Of a DNA stretch of 64,000 nt, positions 19,901-26,766 are shown in pieces (the first letter of the stretch is position 1; each line of letters starts with the position of its first letter). Source of the stretch: Ancylobacter amanitiformis (lineage in GTDB: Bacteria > Pseudomonadota > Alphaproteobacteria > Rhizobiales > Xanthobacteraceae); assembly GCF_030814815.1 (NCBI RefSeq), contig NZ_JAUSVR010000009.1:1-64000 (forward strand), in the 5' to 3' direction. The notes beneath the pieces were generated by a model. That model ran no database searches. It saw nothing but the letters and a program-made list of their open reading frames with translations, and was not told the origin of the DNA. The translations under genes were made by a program, and so were the position numbers.

Positions 19901-20423
19901 CTCCATACCCGCCGCCTATCGTCTTGGCGCGCTCTATGAGAAGGGTGCCGCCGGCGTGCCGCGCGACCTCGCGCGCGCCCGCACCCTCTATGAGCAGGCG
20001 GCGCGAGCGGGCAACCTGCACGCCATGCACAATCTGGGTGTGCTGCTGGCCTCGGGCACGAATGGCCCGCCGGACTACGCCCAGGCGGCGACCTGGTTCA
20101 CCAGCGCGGCCGAGCACGGCCTGCGCGACAGCCAGTTCAACCTCGCCATTCTTTATGCGCGCGGCTTCGGCGTCGTGGCGGATCCGGTGCAGGCGTGGCG
20201 CTGGTTCGCGCTGGCGGCGGCGGCCGGCGACGCACAGGCCGCGGCCAAGCGCGACGCCATCGGCGTGATGCTCGATCCCAGATCGCTCGCCGCCGCCCGC
20301 CTCGCGGTGCAGGGCTGGACGCCCGTGATGGCGGATGCCCGCGCCAATGAAGGCACCGGGCCGGAGGCGGGCAAGGCCGCGGACCCCGCAGCCACCGTGC
20401 CGCGCAAGACCGCGTTGCGCTGA
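16968..20423 (+). CDS. PodJ-like SEL1-repeat polarity/localisation protein
   Basis: The 1151-residue protein resembles PodJ-type polar organisers. A cytoplasmic N-terminal region starts with SLSGQIAPEAWRAMSDAARRAGLPLDEWL, here quoted only for its SLSGQIAPE and RRAGLPLDEWL parts. Long coiled-coil segments follow (about residues 260-560, many LERRIDAL- and QTIADLAP-type heptads), then a Pro/Ala-rich linker with degenerate short repeats (EDAPEHAPKHAPKHASE near 700). One membrane helix spans about 803-822 and a periplasmic Pro-rich stretch contains repeated SQAAPTQ units. Four SEL1 repeats lie at about 943-1090. A second possible start is the ATG at 17004. It probably marks a cell pole for envelope or division functions. 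Confidence 0.75.
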   Translation: MSLRRRGRAILAMSALDATETVVRQRVPSLSGQIAPEAWRAMSDAARRAGLPLDEWLKAQLIASNAGVAQTAAAAGGSVEDLQRRVEELSGAIDRLVDSAPSAIRQAEPAAPTTRRAPSPSRSAALAATDGRIDAAIRQINERLDALNTPRASARQRAATPPGDAISRPDKVGARHEEASRARQTPASPPASSEATLRRRETSGPAAHSPQAIEAAIAEIAARQQELDHAAGTRPPRPSSPLAHGEPVPDPSPLFAPSPERPPTRHPVKADPLDAIQNELGEMRQTIADLAPRQAIDELQRAMMRLADRAERTRAGDDDMRATLLALRDMIGNLKRPEHPGVLITRVEQLERKIDIVNAKTVDGAAIARLQAQAGEIRELLARALSTDALQRLAEQVALLAGRIGQIPRVDETTLQAAVAPLERRIDALVERIDRRPEPVVPVDDILGRLDTLQKELASARREPPAGMEQLFRGMAERLERIERPIQLPDHGPRFDALSRQVAEIAQKLDHAATPAAQITGQLSTIERAVNDLFIHMEETRATLLAASGGRPHPTGGGGGSGSAGAGAGLGDAHALLKREIAAIEAARASARPPHANTAPSSPALRNPDAPAHAAIPAAPARQAGPQPSFTPPPASIPKPFEPQLMRAALEELARSPQVATAYAGPLAYEPADDETATYAPEEGLQERLQEAFQETPQDGPEDAPEHAPKHAPKHASETSRRVPGALGDAFDLPGAPEVRAPHGPAGSPGAAGAPSRAHFIAQARRATQPGTRDRADPAGRHGERGSPAARNPARWAARIRAMLLIGACGSALAYGSWHVLGTMREGQLRAGAPTPAGSQPTLARPGASSLPPGAAPLPDDITGSIGNGPRGAPAGPPSALPMPAVPPAAPSQIAPSQAAPTQVAPTQAAPNLAPGPSSMAGPEDLPLAIGSQGLRSAALSGDAGAAFEVANRFQQGIGVPPSAARAAQWFAFAADCGSIPAAYRLGALYEKGAAGVPRDLARARTLYEQAARAGNLHAMHNLGVLLASGTNGPPDYAQAATWFTSAAEHGLRDSQFNLAILYARGFGVVADPVQAWRWFALAAAAGDAQAAAKRDAIGVMLDPRSLAAARLAVQGWTPVMADARANEGTGPEAGKAADPAATVPRKTALR

Positions 20424-20512
20424 ACATCGCACGGCGTTGGAAATCGCGCGGCACGGAAATAGGCGGAAGATGGACCGCCCGGAGCCGGAAGCGCGAAGGC
20501 GGGTGCCCGGGT

Positions 20513-21241
20513 TCAGTGATCGGGCAGGCAGGCGTCGTGCGCGAAGCGGTAGATGCGCGCGCCGCCGGCCAGATGCGCGGCAAAGGCGCCGGCAAACAGC
20601 CCCTCGATCGCGGGGTCGCGCACGTTGAGGCCGCCGGCATAGGCCCCCAGCGCCGGCATGACCAGGCGCGTGCCGTCCGTGGCGAAGCAGCGCCGGCGCA
20701 GGCTCTGGCCGCGCACCAGAAGGCGGGCGACCGGGTGCAGGTGCCCGGCGATCTCGCCCTCGCTGTCGCCGGCCCGGGGTTCGTGACGCAGGGAGATCGG
20801 GCCGATCGTCAGTTCGTTCACATGGCTGCCGCCGAGCCCCGGCATCGGGTCGGGGTCGTGATTGCCGGCGACCCAGATCATTTCGCGCCCGCGCAGCAGG
20901 CGGGCGAGCGCCCCGCGCTCCTCGCTGCCGAGGCGTTCGGCGCCGCGTCGGTCATGGAAGCTGTCGCCGAGCGAAACCACCGCGCGCGGGCGCCAGCGAT
21001 CGACGATCTGCGCCAGCACGGCCAGCGTGGCGCGGCTGTCATAGGGCGGCAGCAATGCGCCCCGCGCCGCCAGCGCCGAGCCTTTTTCCAGATGCAGGTC
21101 GGCAACGATGACGAGACGCTCGGCCGCCCAATAGATGGCCCCGGCGGGATCCAGCACGAGACGCGCACCGGCAAGCGGAAGCCCCCCCTCCGCCTGCCGT
21201 TCGATGTCATAACGCACGGCACGAACCGTCGTCGACGTCAC
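20513..21241 (-). CDS. pdeM: ligase-associated DNA damage response endonuclease PdeM
   Basis: This 242-residue metallophosphatase-fold nuclease accompanies the LigC-type repair ligase in proteobacteria. It carries all calcineurin-like motifs: VADLHLEKGSA, SLGDSFHDRRG, VAGNHDPDPMPG and EIAGHLHPVA. It starts with GTG at 21241 and overlaps the 3' end of the helicase gene by 35 nt, so translation is probably coupled. The substrate is predicted to be single-stranded or damaged DNA ends. Confidence 0.92.
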   Translation of the reverse strand: MTSTTVRAVRYDIERQAEGGLPLAGARLVLDPAGAIYWAAERLVIVADLHLEKGSALAARGALLPPYDSRATLAVLAQIVDRWRPRAVVSLGDSFHDRRGAERLGSEERGALARLLRGREMIWVAGNHDPDPMPGLGGSHVNELTIGPISLRHEPRAGDSEGEIAGHLHPVARLLVRGQSLRRRCFATDGTRLVMPALGAYAGGLNVRDPAIEGLFAGAFAAHLAGGARIYRFAHDACLPDH

Positions 21242-23774
21242 GCGTCGCCTCCCTGATCAGTTCTTCCTCGGCTTCGGCCAGCAAAGCCTCGCTCGCGTCG
21301 CCCGCCACCCTCTCGCGGCCGATTTCCAGCATCACGGGCACGGCAAGGGGCGAAACGCGCGGCAGTGCAATATGATCGATTCGCCCCGAAATTCGAACCA
21401 ACATGTCGGACAGACGGCGAATATCCAGAAGCCCTGTTGCCGCATCCGCACGGGCGGCGCGCAGCAGCACATGGCCCGGCTCATGTCGGCGCAGCACGTC
21501 GTAGACCAGGTCGGTCGACATGGTCACCTGCCGCGCGTTCTTCTCCTTTCCGGGAAAGCGCCGCTCGATCAGCCCGGCAATGACCGCGCATTGGCGGAAG
21601 GTGCGCTTCATCAGCGCGGATTCGTCCAGCCATTCTTCCAGGTCGTCGCCCAGCATGTCGGCATCGAACAGCGCGTCGAGGTCGAGCCGGCCCTGCGCGA
21701 TGGCAAGCGACAGGTCGGAAACGCCATAGATCGCCAGCGCATAGTCGTTCGCCATGAAGCCGAGCGGGTTCAGCCGCAACCGGTCGAGCCGGCGCGTCAG
21801 CAGCATGCCGAGCGTCTGGTGCGCGAGCCGTCCCTCGAACGGATAGGCGACCAGATAATGCCGCCCGCCACGCGGAAAGGTCTCGATCAGCAGGTCGTCG
21901 CGTCCCGGCAGCCGCGAGCGCAGCTTCTGCAGGTCCAGCCATTCATGCACCTGCGCCGGCAGGCTCGACCAGCGCGCCGGGTCGGCCAGCAGGGCTCGCA
22001 CGCCCGAGGCGAGGAAGGTGGAGAGCGGAAACTTGCCGCCGGCATAGGAGGGCACTTTCGGGTCGGTGGCGCTGGTGCGGGCAACGCGCACCTCGTCCTC
22101 CACGATGGCCAGATATTGCAGCACCTCGCCGGCGAAGACGAACGTGTCGCCCGGGCTCAGCATCTCGACGAAATATTCCTCCACCTCGCCCAGCACCCGC
22201 CCGCCGAACCGCGATTTCGCGCTGGTGAGGCGCACCTTGAGCATGGAGGATTCCACGATGGTGCCGACATTCAGCCGGTATTGCTGCGCCACCCCGGGGT
22301 TGGCGACGCGCCAGCGCCCATCCTTGCGCGGGCGGATGCGGGCGAAGCGCTCATAGGCGCGCAGCGCATAGCCGCCGGTGGCGACGAAATCGACCACGTC
22401 GTCGAAATCCGCCCGCGCCAGCCCGGCATAGGGCTCGGCGGACGTCACCTCGGCATAGAGCTCGTCCACGGCGAAAGGCTCGGCGCAGGCCATGCCGAGC
22501 ACATGCTGGGCCAGCACGTCCAGCGCCCCGCGGCGCTCCACCGCGCCATCCTGCGCGCCCGCGCGCACCGCCTCCAGCGCGGCGCGGCATTCCAGCACCT
22601 CGAAGCGGTTCGCCGGCACCAGCACGGCGCGCGAGGGCTCGTCCAGCCGGTGATTGGCCCGACCGATGCGCTGCATCAGCCGCGAGGAGCCCTTGGGCGC
22701 GCCGACATTCACCACCAGATCGACCGCGCCCCAGTCGATACCCAGATCCAGCGAGGAGGTGCACACCACCGCCTTCAGCTTCCCCTCGCCCATCGCCGCC
22801 TCCACGCGCCGGCGCTGCGAGACATCGAGCGAGCCGTGATGCAGCGCGATCGGCAGATTGGCGTCGTTGATGCGCCACAGCTCCTGGAACAGAAGTTCCG
22901 CCTGCATGCGCGTGTTGACGAAGACCAGCGTCGTCGTATTGGCGACGATCAGCGCGTAGATCTCTTTCAGCGAATGGCGCGCCGTGTGCCCGGCCCAGGG
23001 CACATGGGCGACGCTCTCCAGCATGGAGAGCTCAGGCGCGGCGCCCGCCTCGGCGATGACCAGATCGCCCATCTCCCGCGCGCCCATCTCTTGCGCGCCC
23101 GCCCCCTCCGCGCGCCTTTGCGGCACCAGCCAGCGGCGCAGCGTCTGCGGATCCGCCACGGTGGCGGAGAGACCGACGGTCTGCACGCCGGGCGCCAGCC
23201 GCCGCAGCCGCGCGAGGCCGAGCGCGAGCAGGTCGCCGCGCTTCGAGCCGGCCAGCGCGTGCAGTTCGTCGAGCACGATGCGCTTCAGGTCGCCGAACAG
23301 ATGGGCCGCATCGCCCGAGGCGATGAGCAGCGCGATCTGCTCGGGCGTGGTGAGCAGGATGTCCGGCGGATCGCGCCGCTGGCGCTGGCGGCGCGAGGCG
23401 GGCGTGTCGCCGGTGCGCGTCTCGATGCGGATGGGCAGGCCCATCTCCGCCGCCGGCCGCTCCAGATTGCGCGCGACATCCACGGCCAGCGCCTTGAGCG
23501 GGGAAATATAGAGCGTGTGAAGGCCGGGCGGGCGCGGGCTGTTGCTGCGCCGCTGCGCGCGCGCCGCCAGCTCGATCAGGCTCGGCAGGAAGCCGGCCAG
23601 CGTCTTGCCGGCGCCGGTGGGCGCGATCAGCAGCGTGGAGCGGCCGAGCCGCGCCTTGGCGATCAGGTCCAGCTGATGCGCGCGAGGGGCCCAGCCGCGG
23701 CTGGCGAACCAGCCCGCGAACGGGTCGGGCAGCAGGGCGATCTCGTCGGCGCGGTCGAAATCCATGATCGGCAC
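21207..23774 (-). CDS. ligase-associated DEXH-box DNA helicase (Lhr family)
   Basis: This is an 855-residue superfamily 2 helicase. Walker A is APTGAGKTLAGF (residues 51-62), the DExH box is IVLDELHALAGSKRG, motif III is VGLSATVAD, and motifs V and VI are STSLDLGIDWG-like (here SSLDLGIDWGAVDLV) and QRIGRANHRLDEPSR. The family C-terminal DEAD-associated domain follows. The length and the pdeM neighbour identify it as the ligase-associated Lhr-type helicase, which unwinds nucleic acids during repair. Confidence 0.93.
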   Translation of the reverse strand: MPIMDFDRADEIALLPDPFAGWFASRGWAPRAHQLDLIAKARLGRSTLLIAPTGAGKTLAGFLPSLIELAARAQRRSNSPRPPGLHTLYISPLKALAVDVARNLERPAAEMGLPIRIETRTGDTPASRRQRQRRDPPDILLTTPEQIALLIASGDAAHLFGDLKRIVLDELHALAGSKRGDLLALGLARLRRLAPGVQTVGLSATVADPQTLRRWLVPQRRAEGAGAQEMGAREMGDLVIAEAGAAPELSMLESVAHVPWAGHTARHSLKEIYALIVANTTTLVFVNTRMQAELLFQELWRINDANLPIALHHGSLDVSQRRRVEAAMGEGKLKAVVCTSSLDLGIDWGAVDLVVNVGAPKGSSRLMQRIGRANHRLDEPSRAVLVPANRFEVLECRAALEAVRAGAQDGAVERRGALDVLAQHVLGMACAEPFAVDELYAEVTSAEPYAGLARADFDDVVDFVATGGYALRAYERFARIRPRKDGRWRVANPGVAQQYRLNVGTIVESSMLKVRLTSAKSRFGGRVLGEVEEYFVEMLSPGDTFVFAGEVLQYLAIVEDEVRVARTSATDPKVPSYAGGKFPLSTFLASGVRALLADPARWSSLPAQVHEWLDLQKLRSRLPGRDDLLIETFPRGGRHYLVAYPFEGRLAHQTLGMLLTRRLDRLRLNPLGFMANDYALAIYGVSDLSLAIAQGRLDLDALFDADMLGDDLEEWLDESALMKRTFRQCAVIAGLIERRFPGKEKNARQVTMSTDLVYDVLRRHEPGHVLLRAARADAATGLLDIRRLSDMLVRISGRIDHIALPRVSPLAVPVMLEIGRERVAGDASEALLAEAEEELIREATRDVDDGSCRAL

Positions 23775-23876
23775 CGCGAGAAGCTAATGCGTCGGCGCGC
23801 AATTGCGAGGGGCTCTGGAGACGGAAAGAGAACGCGTGACCCGATCCGATGGCACGACCATGCGATCGGCGGTGCT

Positions 23877-24803
23877 CTAAGCGCGCCGCGCCACCACCAC
23901 CAGTCCCGGCACCGGCTTTTCCTTCTCGGTGCGGGTCGAGGCCGCGTCACAGGATACCAGCACCAGCCCGGCACCCGCCAGCGTGGCGCGCACATAAGCT
24001 TCCCCATGGGCGAAACGCAGCGTGTCGCGCAGCAGGATGCCCTCGCCCGCATGCGTCTCCACGGTGAAGGCGGAGAGCCCGCCCGGTTCCAGCACGCGCC
24101 GGGTCTCGGCCAGGATGGGGCCGAGATCACCCAGATAGCAGAAGGCATCGCCGGCGAAGATCAGGTCGACATCCTCGCCCGGACGCTCCTTGAGGAAGGC
24201 GACCATCTCCCCCGCCACCGCCCGCTCATAAAGGCCGCGCCTCGCGGCCAGCGCGATCATGTTGGGCGAGAGGTCGACGCCCTCCATCGCCCCGACATGG
24301 TCGGCCAGCAGCAATGCCACCAGCCCGGTGCCGCAGCCCAGATCCAGCCCGCGCGCGAAGGCGTAGGGCCGCCCGAGCGCCGCGCAGGCCGCCGCCAGCG
24401 CTTCATCGATCAATTCCGGCCCGCGATAGGACAGCCGCGCCAGCGCGGCGTCGAAGCGCTCGGCATATTGATCGAACAGCGTGCGCACATAGGCTTCGCT
24501 CATGCCCGGCTCGGCAGTGCCGCCGAGCCGGGCGACGCGCAGCCCGGCGCCGAGCGTGTCGCCGGGATCGAGGATCAGCGCCTGCCGGTAGGCTTCCAGC
24601 GCGCGAGAAGCATCATCACCCGCCTCGCGCGCCTCGCCGAGCAGGAACCAGCCCGGCGCGTAATGCGGCGCGCGCGCCATCGCCTCATCCAGCAATTGCG
24701 CGGCGTCGGCCGGGTTGCCCTCCGCCAGCAGCGCGCGCGCCCAGTCGAGCCGGCGGTCGACCAAGGGGTCCCCGGAGGAAAGAAACAGCCGGCCGGCGCT
24801 CAT
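23877..24803 (-). CDS. TPR-containing class I SAM-dependent methyltransferase
   Basis: The 308-residue protein has TPR-like helices in residues 1-85 (WARALLAEGNPADAAQLLDE, ALEAYRQALILDPGD), followed by a Rossmann methyltransferase domain with motif I GLDLGCGTGLVALLLAD and GVDLSPNMIALAARRG, then VDLIFAGDAFCYLGDL. The substrate is unknown. It lies between the helicase and the divergent exonuclease gene; the two start codons are only 51 bases apart, so the promoters must be back to back. Confidence 0.88.
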   Translation of the reverse strand: MSAGRLFLSSGDPLVDRRLDWARALLAEGNPADAAQLLDEAMARAPHYAPGWFLLGEAREAGDDASRALEAYRQALILDPGDTLGAGLRVARLGGTAEPGMSEAYVRTLFDQYAERFDAALARLSYRGPELIDEALAAACAALGRPYAFARGLDLGCGTGLVALLLADHVGAMEGVDLSPNMIALAARRGLYERAVAGEMVAFLKERPGEDVDLIFAGDAFCYLGDLGPILAETRRVLEPGGLSAFTVETHAGEGILLRDTLRFAHGEAYVRATLAGAGLVLVSCDAASTRTEKEKPVPGLVVVARRA

Positions 24804-24854
24804 GATGGGGGGCTCTCGCGAAAAGGCGGTGGGGCGCCCTATATAGGTTCCGCG

Positions 24855-25883
24855 ATGCGCCCGGAAGAGCTTCTCCATTCGACCCCGCAGGGCCTCTACT
24901 CGCCCGCCGGCGGCTTCTACATCGATCCCACGCGCCCGGTTCCCCGCGCGCTGATCACCCATGGCCATTCCGACCATGCCCGCGCCGGCCATGGCGCCGT
25001 GATGGCGACGCGCGAGACGCTCGACATCATGGCGATCCGCTATGGCGACGCCTTCGCCGGCGCGACGCAGGCCGCGCGCTTTGGCGAGCAGCTGGTGGTG
25101 AACGGCGTCGGCGTCACTTTCCACCCGGCCGGGCATATTCTGGGCAGCGCGCAGATCGCGCTGGAATGGAAGGGCTGCACCATCGTCGCCTCGGGCGACT
25201 ACAAGCCGGGCGCCGACCCCACCGCCGCGCCGTTCGAGCCGGTGCGCTGCCATGTGTTCATCTCGGAAGCGACGTTCGGCCTGCCGGTGTTCCGCCATCC
25301 CGATCCGCTCAAAGAGACGGGAAAGCTCACCGCCTCGCTCGCCCTCTTTCCGGATCGGGCGCATCTGGTCGGCGCCTATGCGCTCGGCAAGGCGCAGCGG
25401 GTGATGGCGCTGCTGCGCGCCGCCGGCTACACCCGACCCATTCTCCTGCATGGCGCGATGGAGCGGCTGACGGCCTATTACGCATCGAGAGGCATCGATC
25501 TGGGTGAGGTTCGCCCCGCCCGCGACGCGACCCCGACGGAGCGGGCCGGCGCGGTGGTGATCTGCCCGCCCAGCGCGTTGAGCGATGTATGGTCGCGCCG
25601 GTTCGGCGATCCCGTCACCGCCTTCGCCTCGGGCTGGATGCGCATCCGCGCCCGCGCCCGGCAGAACGGCGTGGAACTGCCGCTGATCCTTTCCGACCAT
25701 GCGGACTGGGACGACCTCCAGGCCTCCATCCTTGCCACCGGCTGCGAGGAACTGTGGGTCACGCACGGGCAGGAGGACGCGCTGGTGCACTGGGCGGGGC
25801 TGGCCGGCCTGCGCGCCCGCCCGCTGCACATGGTGGGCTATGGCGAGGAGGAACGAGACACCTCAATCACATTTTCAGATTAG
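24855..25883 (+). CDS. ligase-associated DNA damage response exonuclease (MBL fold)
   Basis: This 342-residue metallo-beta-lactamase/beta-CASP nuclease of the LigC repair cluster has the metal motif THGHSDHARAGH near residue 35, HPAGHILGSAQI, ASGDYKPGADP, and LSDHADWDDL near the C-terminus. The ATG at 24855 opens MRPEELLHST. The last residues (ERDTSITFSD) fall in the AT-rich insert, so the natural C-terminus seems replaced by sequence read from inserted DNA. The stop codon overlaps the stop of the convergent orphan gene by 2 nt. Confidence 0.92.
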   Translation: MRPEELLHSTPQGLYSPAGGFYIDPTRPVPRALITHGHSDHARAGHGAVMATRETLDIMAIRYGDAFAGATQAARFGEQLVVNGVGVTFHPAGHILGSAQIALEWKGCTIVASGDYKPGADPTAAPFEPVRCHVFISEATFGLPVFRHPDPLKETGKLTASLALFPDRAHLVGAYALGKAQRVMALLRAAGYTRPILLHGAMERLTAYYASRGIDLGEVRPARDATPTERAGAVVICPPSALSDVWSRRFGDPVTAFASGWMRIRARARQNGVELPLILSDHADWDDLQASILATGCEELWVTHGQEDALVHWAGLAGLRARPLHMVGYGEEERDTSITFSD

Positions 25884-26737
25884 GCCTTATTTGATCTATC
25901 ACGCCTCATTTGATCGAGAAGATCGAATATTTCCTCATATTCAATATTCTCCACTTCTTTACCCCAATTAACAGAACCTCCGCTTATCGTGACAAACGAG
26001 CGAACTATCTCCTTTCCGTGAGATCTGTCATTGAATGTAGTTGCCAAAACCCTCGAAATGACACGTCGCCACATGCTAATTTCTACATCTGCTTCTTTAA
26101 GTCTCTTAACTAGAAGTAGTTTAAGTATATTTATTCTGTTTTCATATTTCTTTTTTTCAGCATCATTTTTACCAGAGATAACTTCAAGTCTATTTGAAAG
26201 TTCTTCAGTTTTTTCAATTGATGCTGAAAGTTTTCTTTCTATATAATACGTAATGATAGAGAAAACTAAACCAGTAAACAACACCCTCAGAATGTTGTCT
26301 ATTATTACATTGTAATATGAAAAACCTCCACCAAAATTCAAATCATATCCAAATGGAGCAGATATTATTTTAATATTTCTTTCTGTAATTTCTCCTGATG
26401 ACTCAACAATTAACACACCACTACTAGATGAGTCAGTCGACTTGAATGACAAAATAAATCCATCATATCCGTCATTTTTTACATCTATTCTATAGATATT
26501 ATTTTTATCTATTACAGATATATTTTTTGAACTAGAAATTCTTATTTCGAATTCGTTTTCAAATTTTCTACTCCAGTTTTCTACTATGAATATAAGTTTC
26601 TGTTTTTCTTCATTGTTCAATGGCAATATTTTTATTTCTCCATTTTTTATGTACAGGTCAGCCAATAAACCGAGAGAAAATGTCAAAAATGACAACAAAA
26701 TTCCGGCTAAAATCGCCGATTTAACTTCCTTGCCCAT
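25880..26737 (-). CDS. AT-rich orphan two-helix membrane protein with coiled coil
   Basis: I recognise no family. The 285-residue protein has a membrane helix at about residues 8-28 and an extracytoplasmic beta-rich region at about 30-140 (with a Ser-rich turn DSSSSGVLIVESSGE). A second membrane helix lies at about 148-167 (ILRVLFTGLVFSIITYY), then a coiled coil at about 168-215 rich in Lys/Glu, and a cytoplasmic tail. Codon use is strongly AT-biased (Lys AAA, Asn AAT, Ile ATA/ATT) in a 68% GC genome. The gene sits between exonuclease and ligase genes that are normally adjacent. It is clearly transferred DNA; its role is unknown. Confidence 0.75.
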   Translation of the reverse strand: MGKEVKSAILAGILLSFLTFSLGLLADLYIKNGEIKILPLNNEEKQKLIFIVENWSRKFENEFEIRISSSKNISVIDKNNIYRIDVKNDGYDGFILSFKSTDSSSSGVLIVESSGEITERNIKIISAPFGYDLNFGGGFSYYNVIIDNILRVLFTGLVFSIITYYIERKLSASIEKTEELSNRLEVISGKNDAEKKKYENRINILKLLLVKRLKEADVEISMWRRVISRVLATTFNDRSHGKEIVRSFVTISGGSVNWGKEVENIEYEEIFDLLDQMRRDRSNKA

Positions 26738-26766
26738 ACTGCCCCTCCCAACACCTGAACTGAATG

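Noticed and set aside
21372-24854. Very long plus-strand open frame extending the exonuclease by more than 1100 residues
   Set aside because: It is antisense to the helicase and methyltransferase genes, is Arg/Gln/His-rich shadow sequence, and homology begins only at the ATG at 24855.
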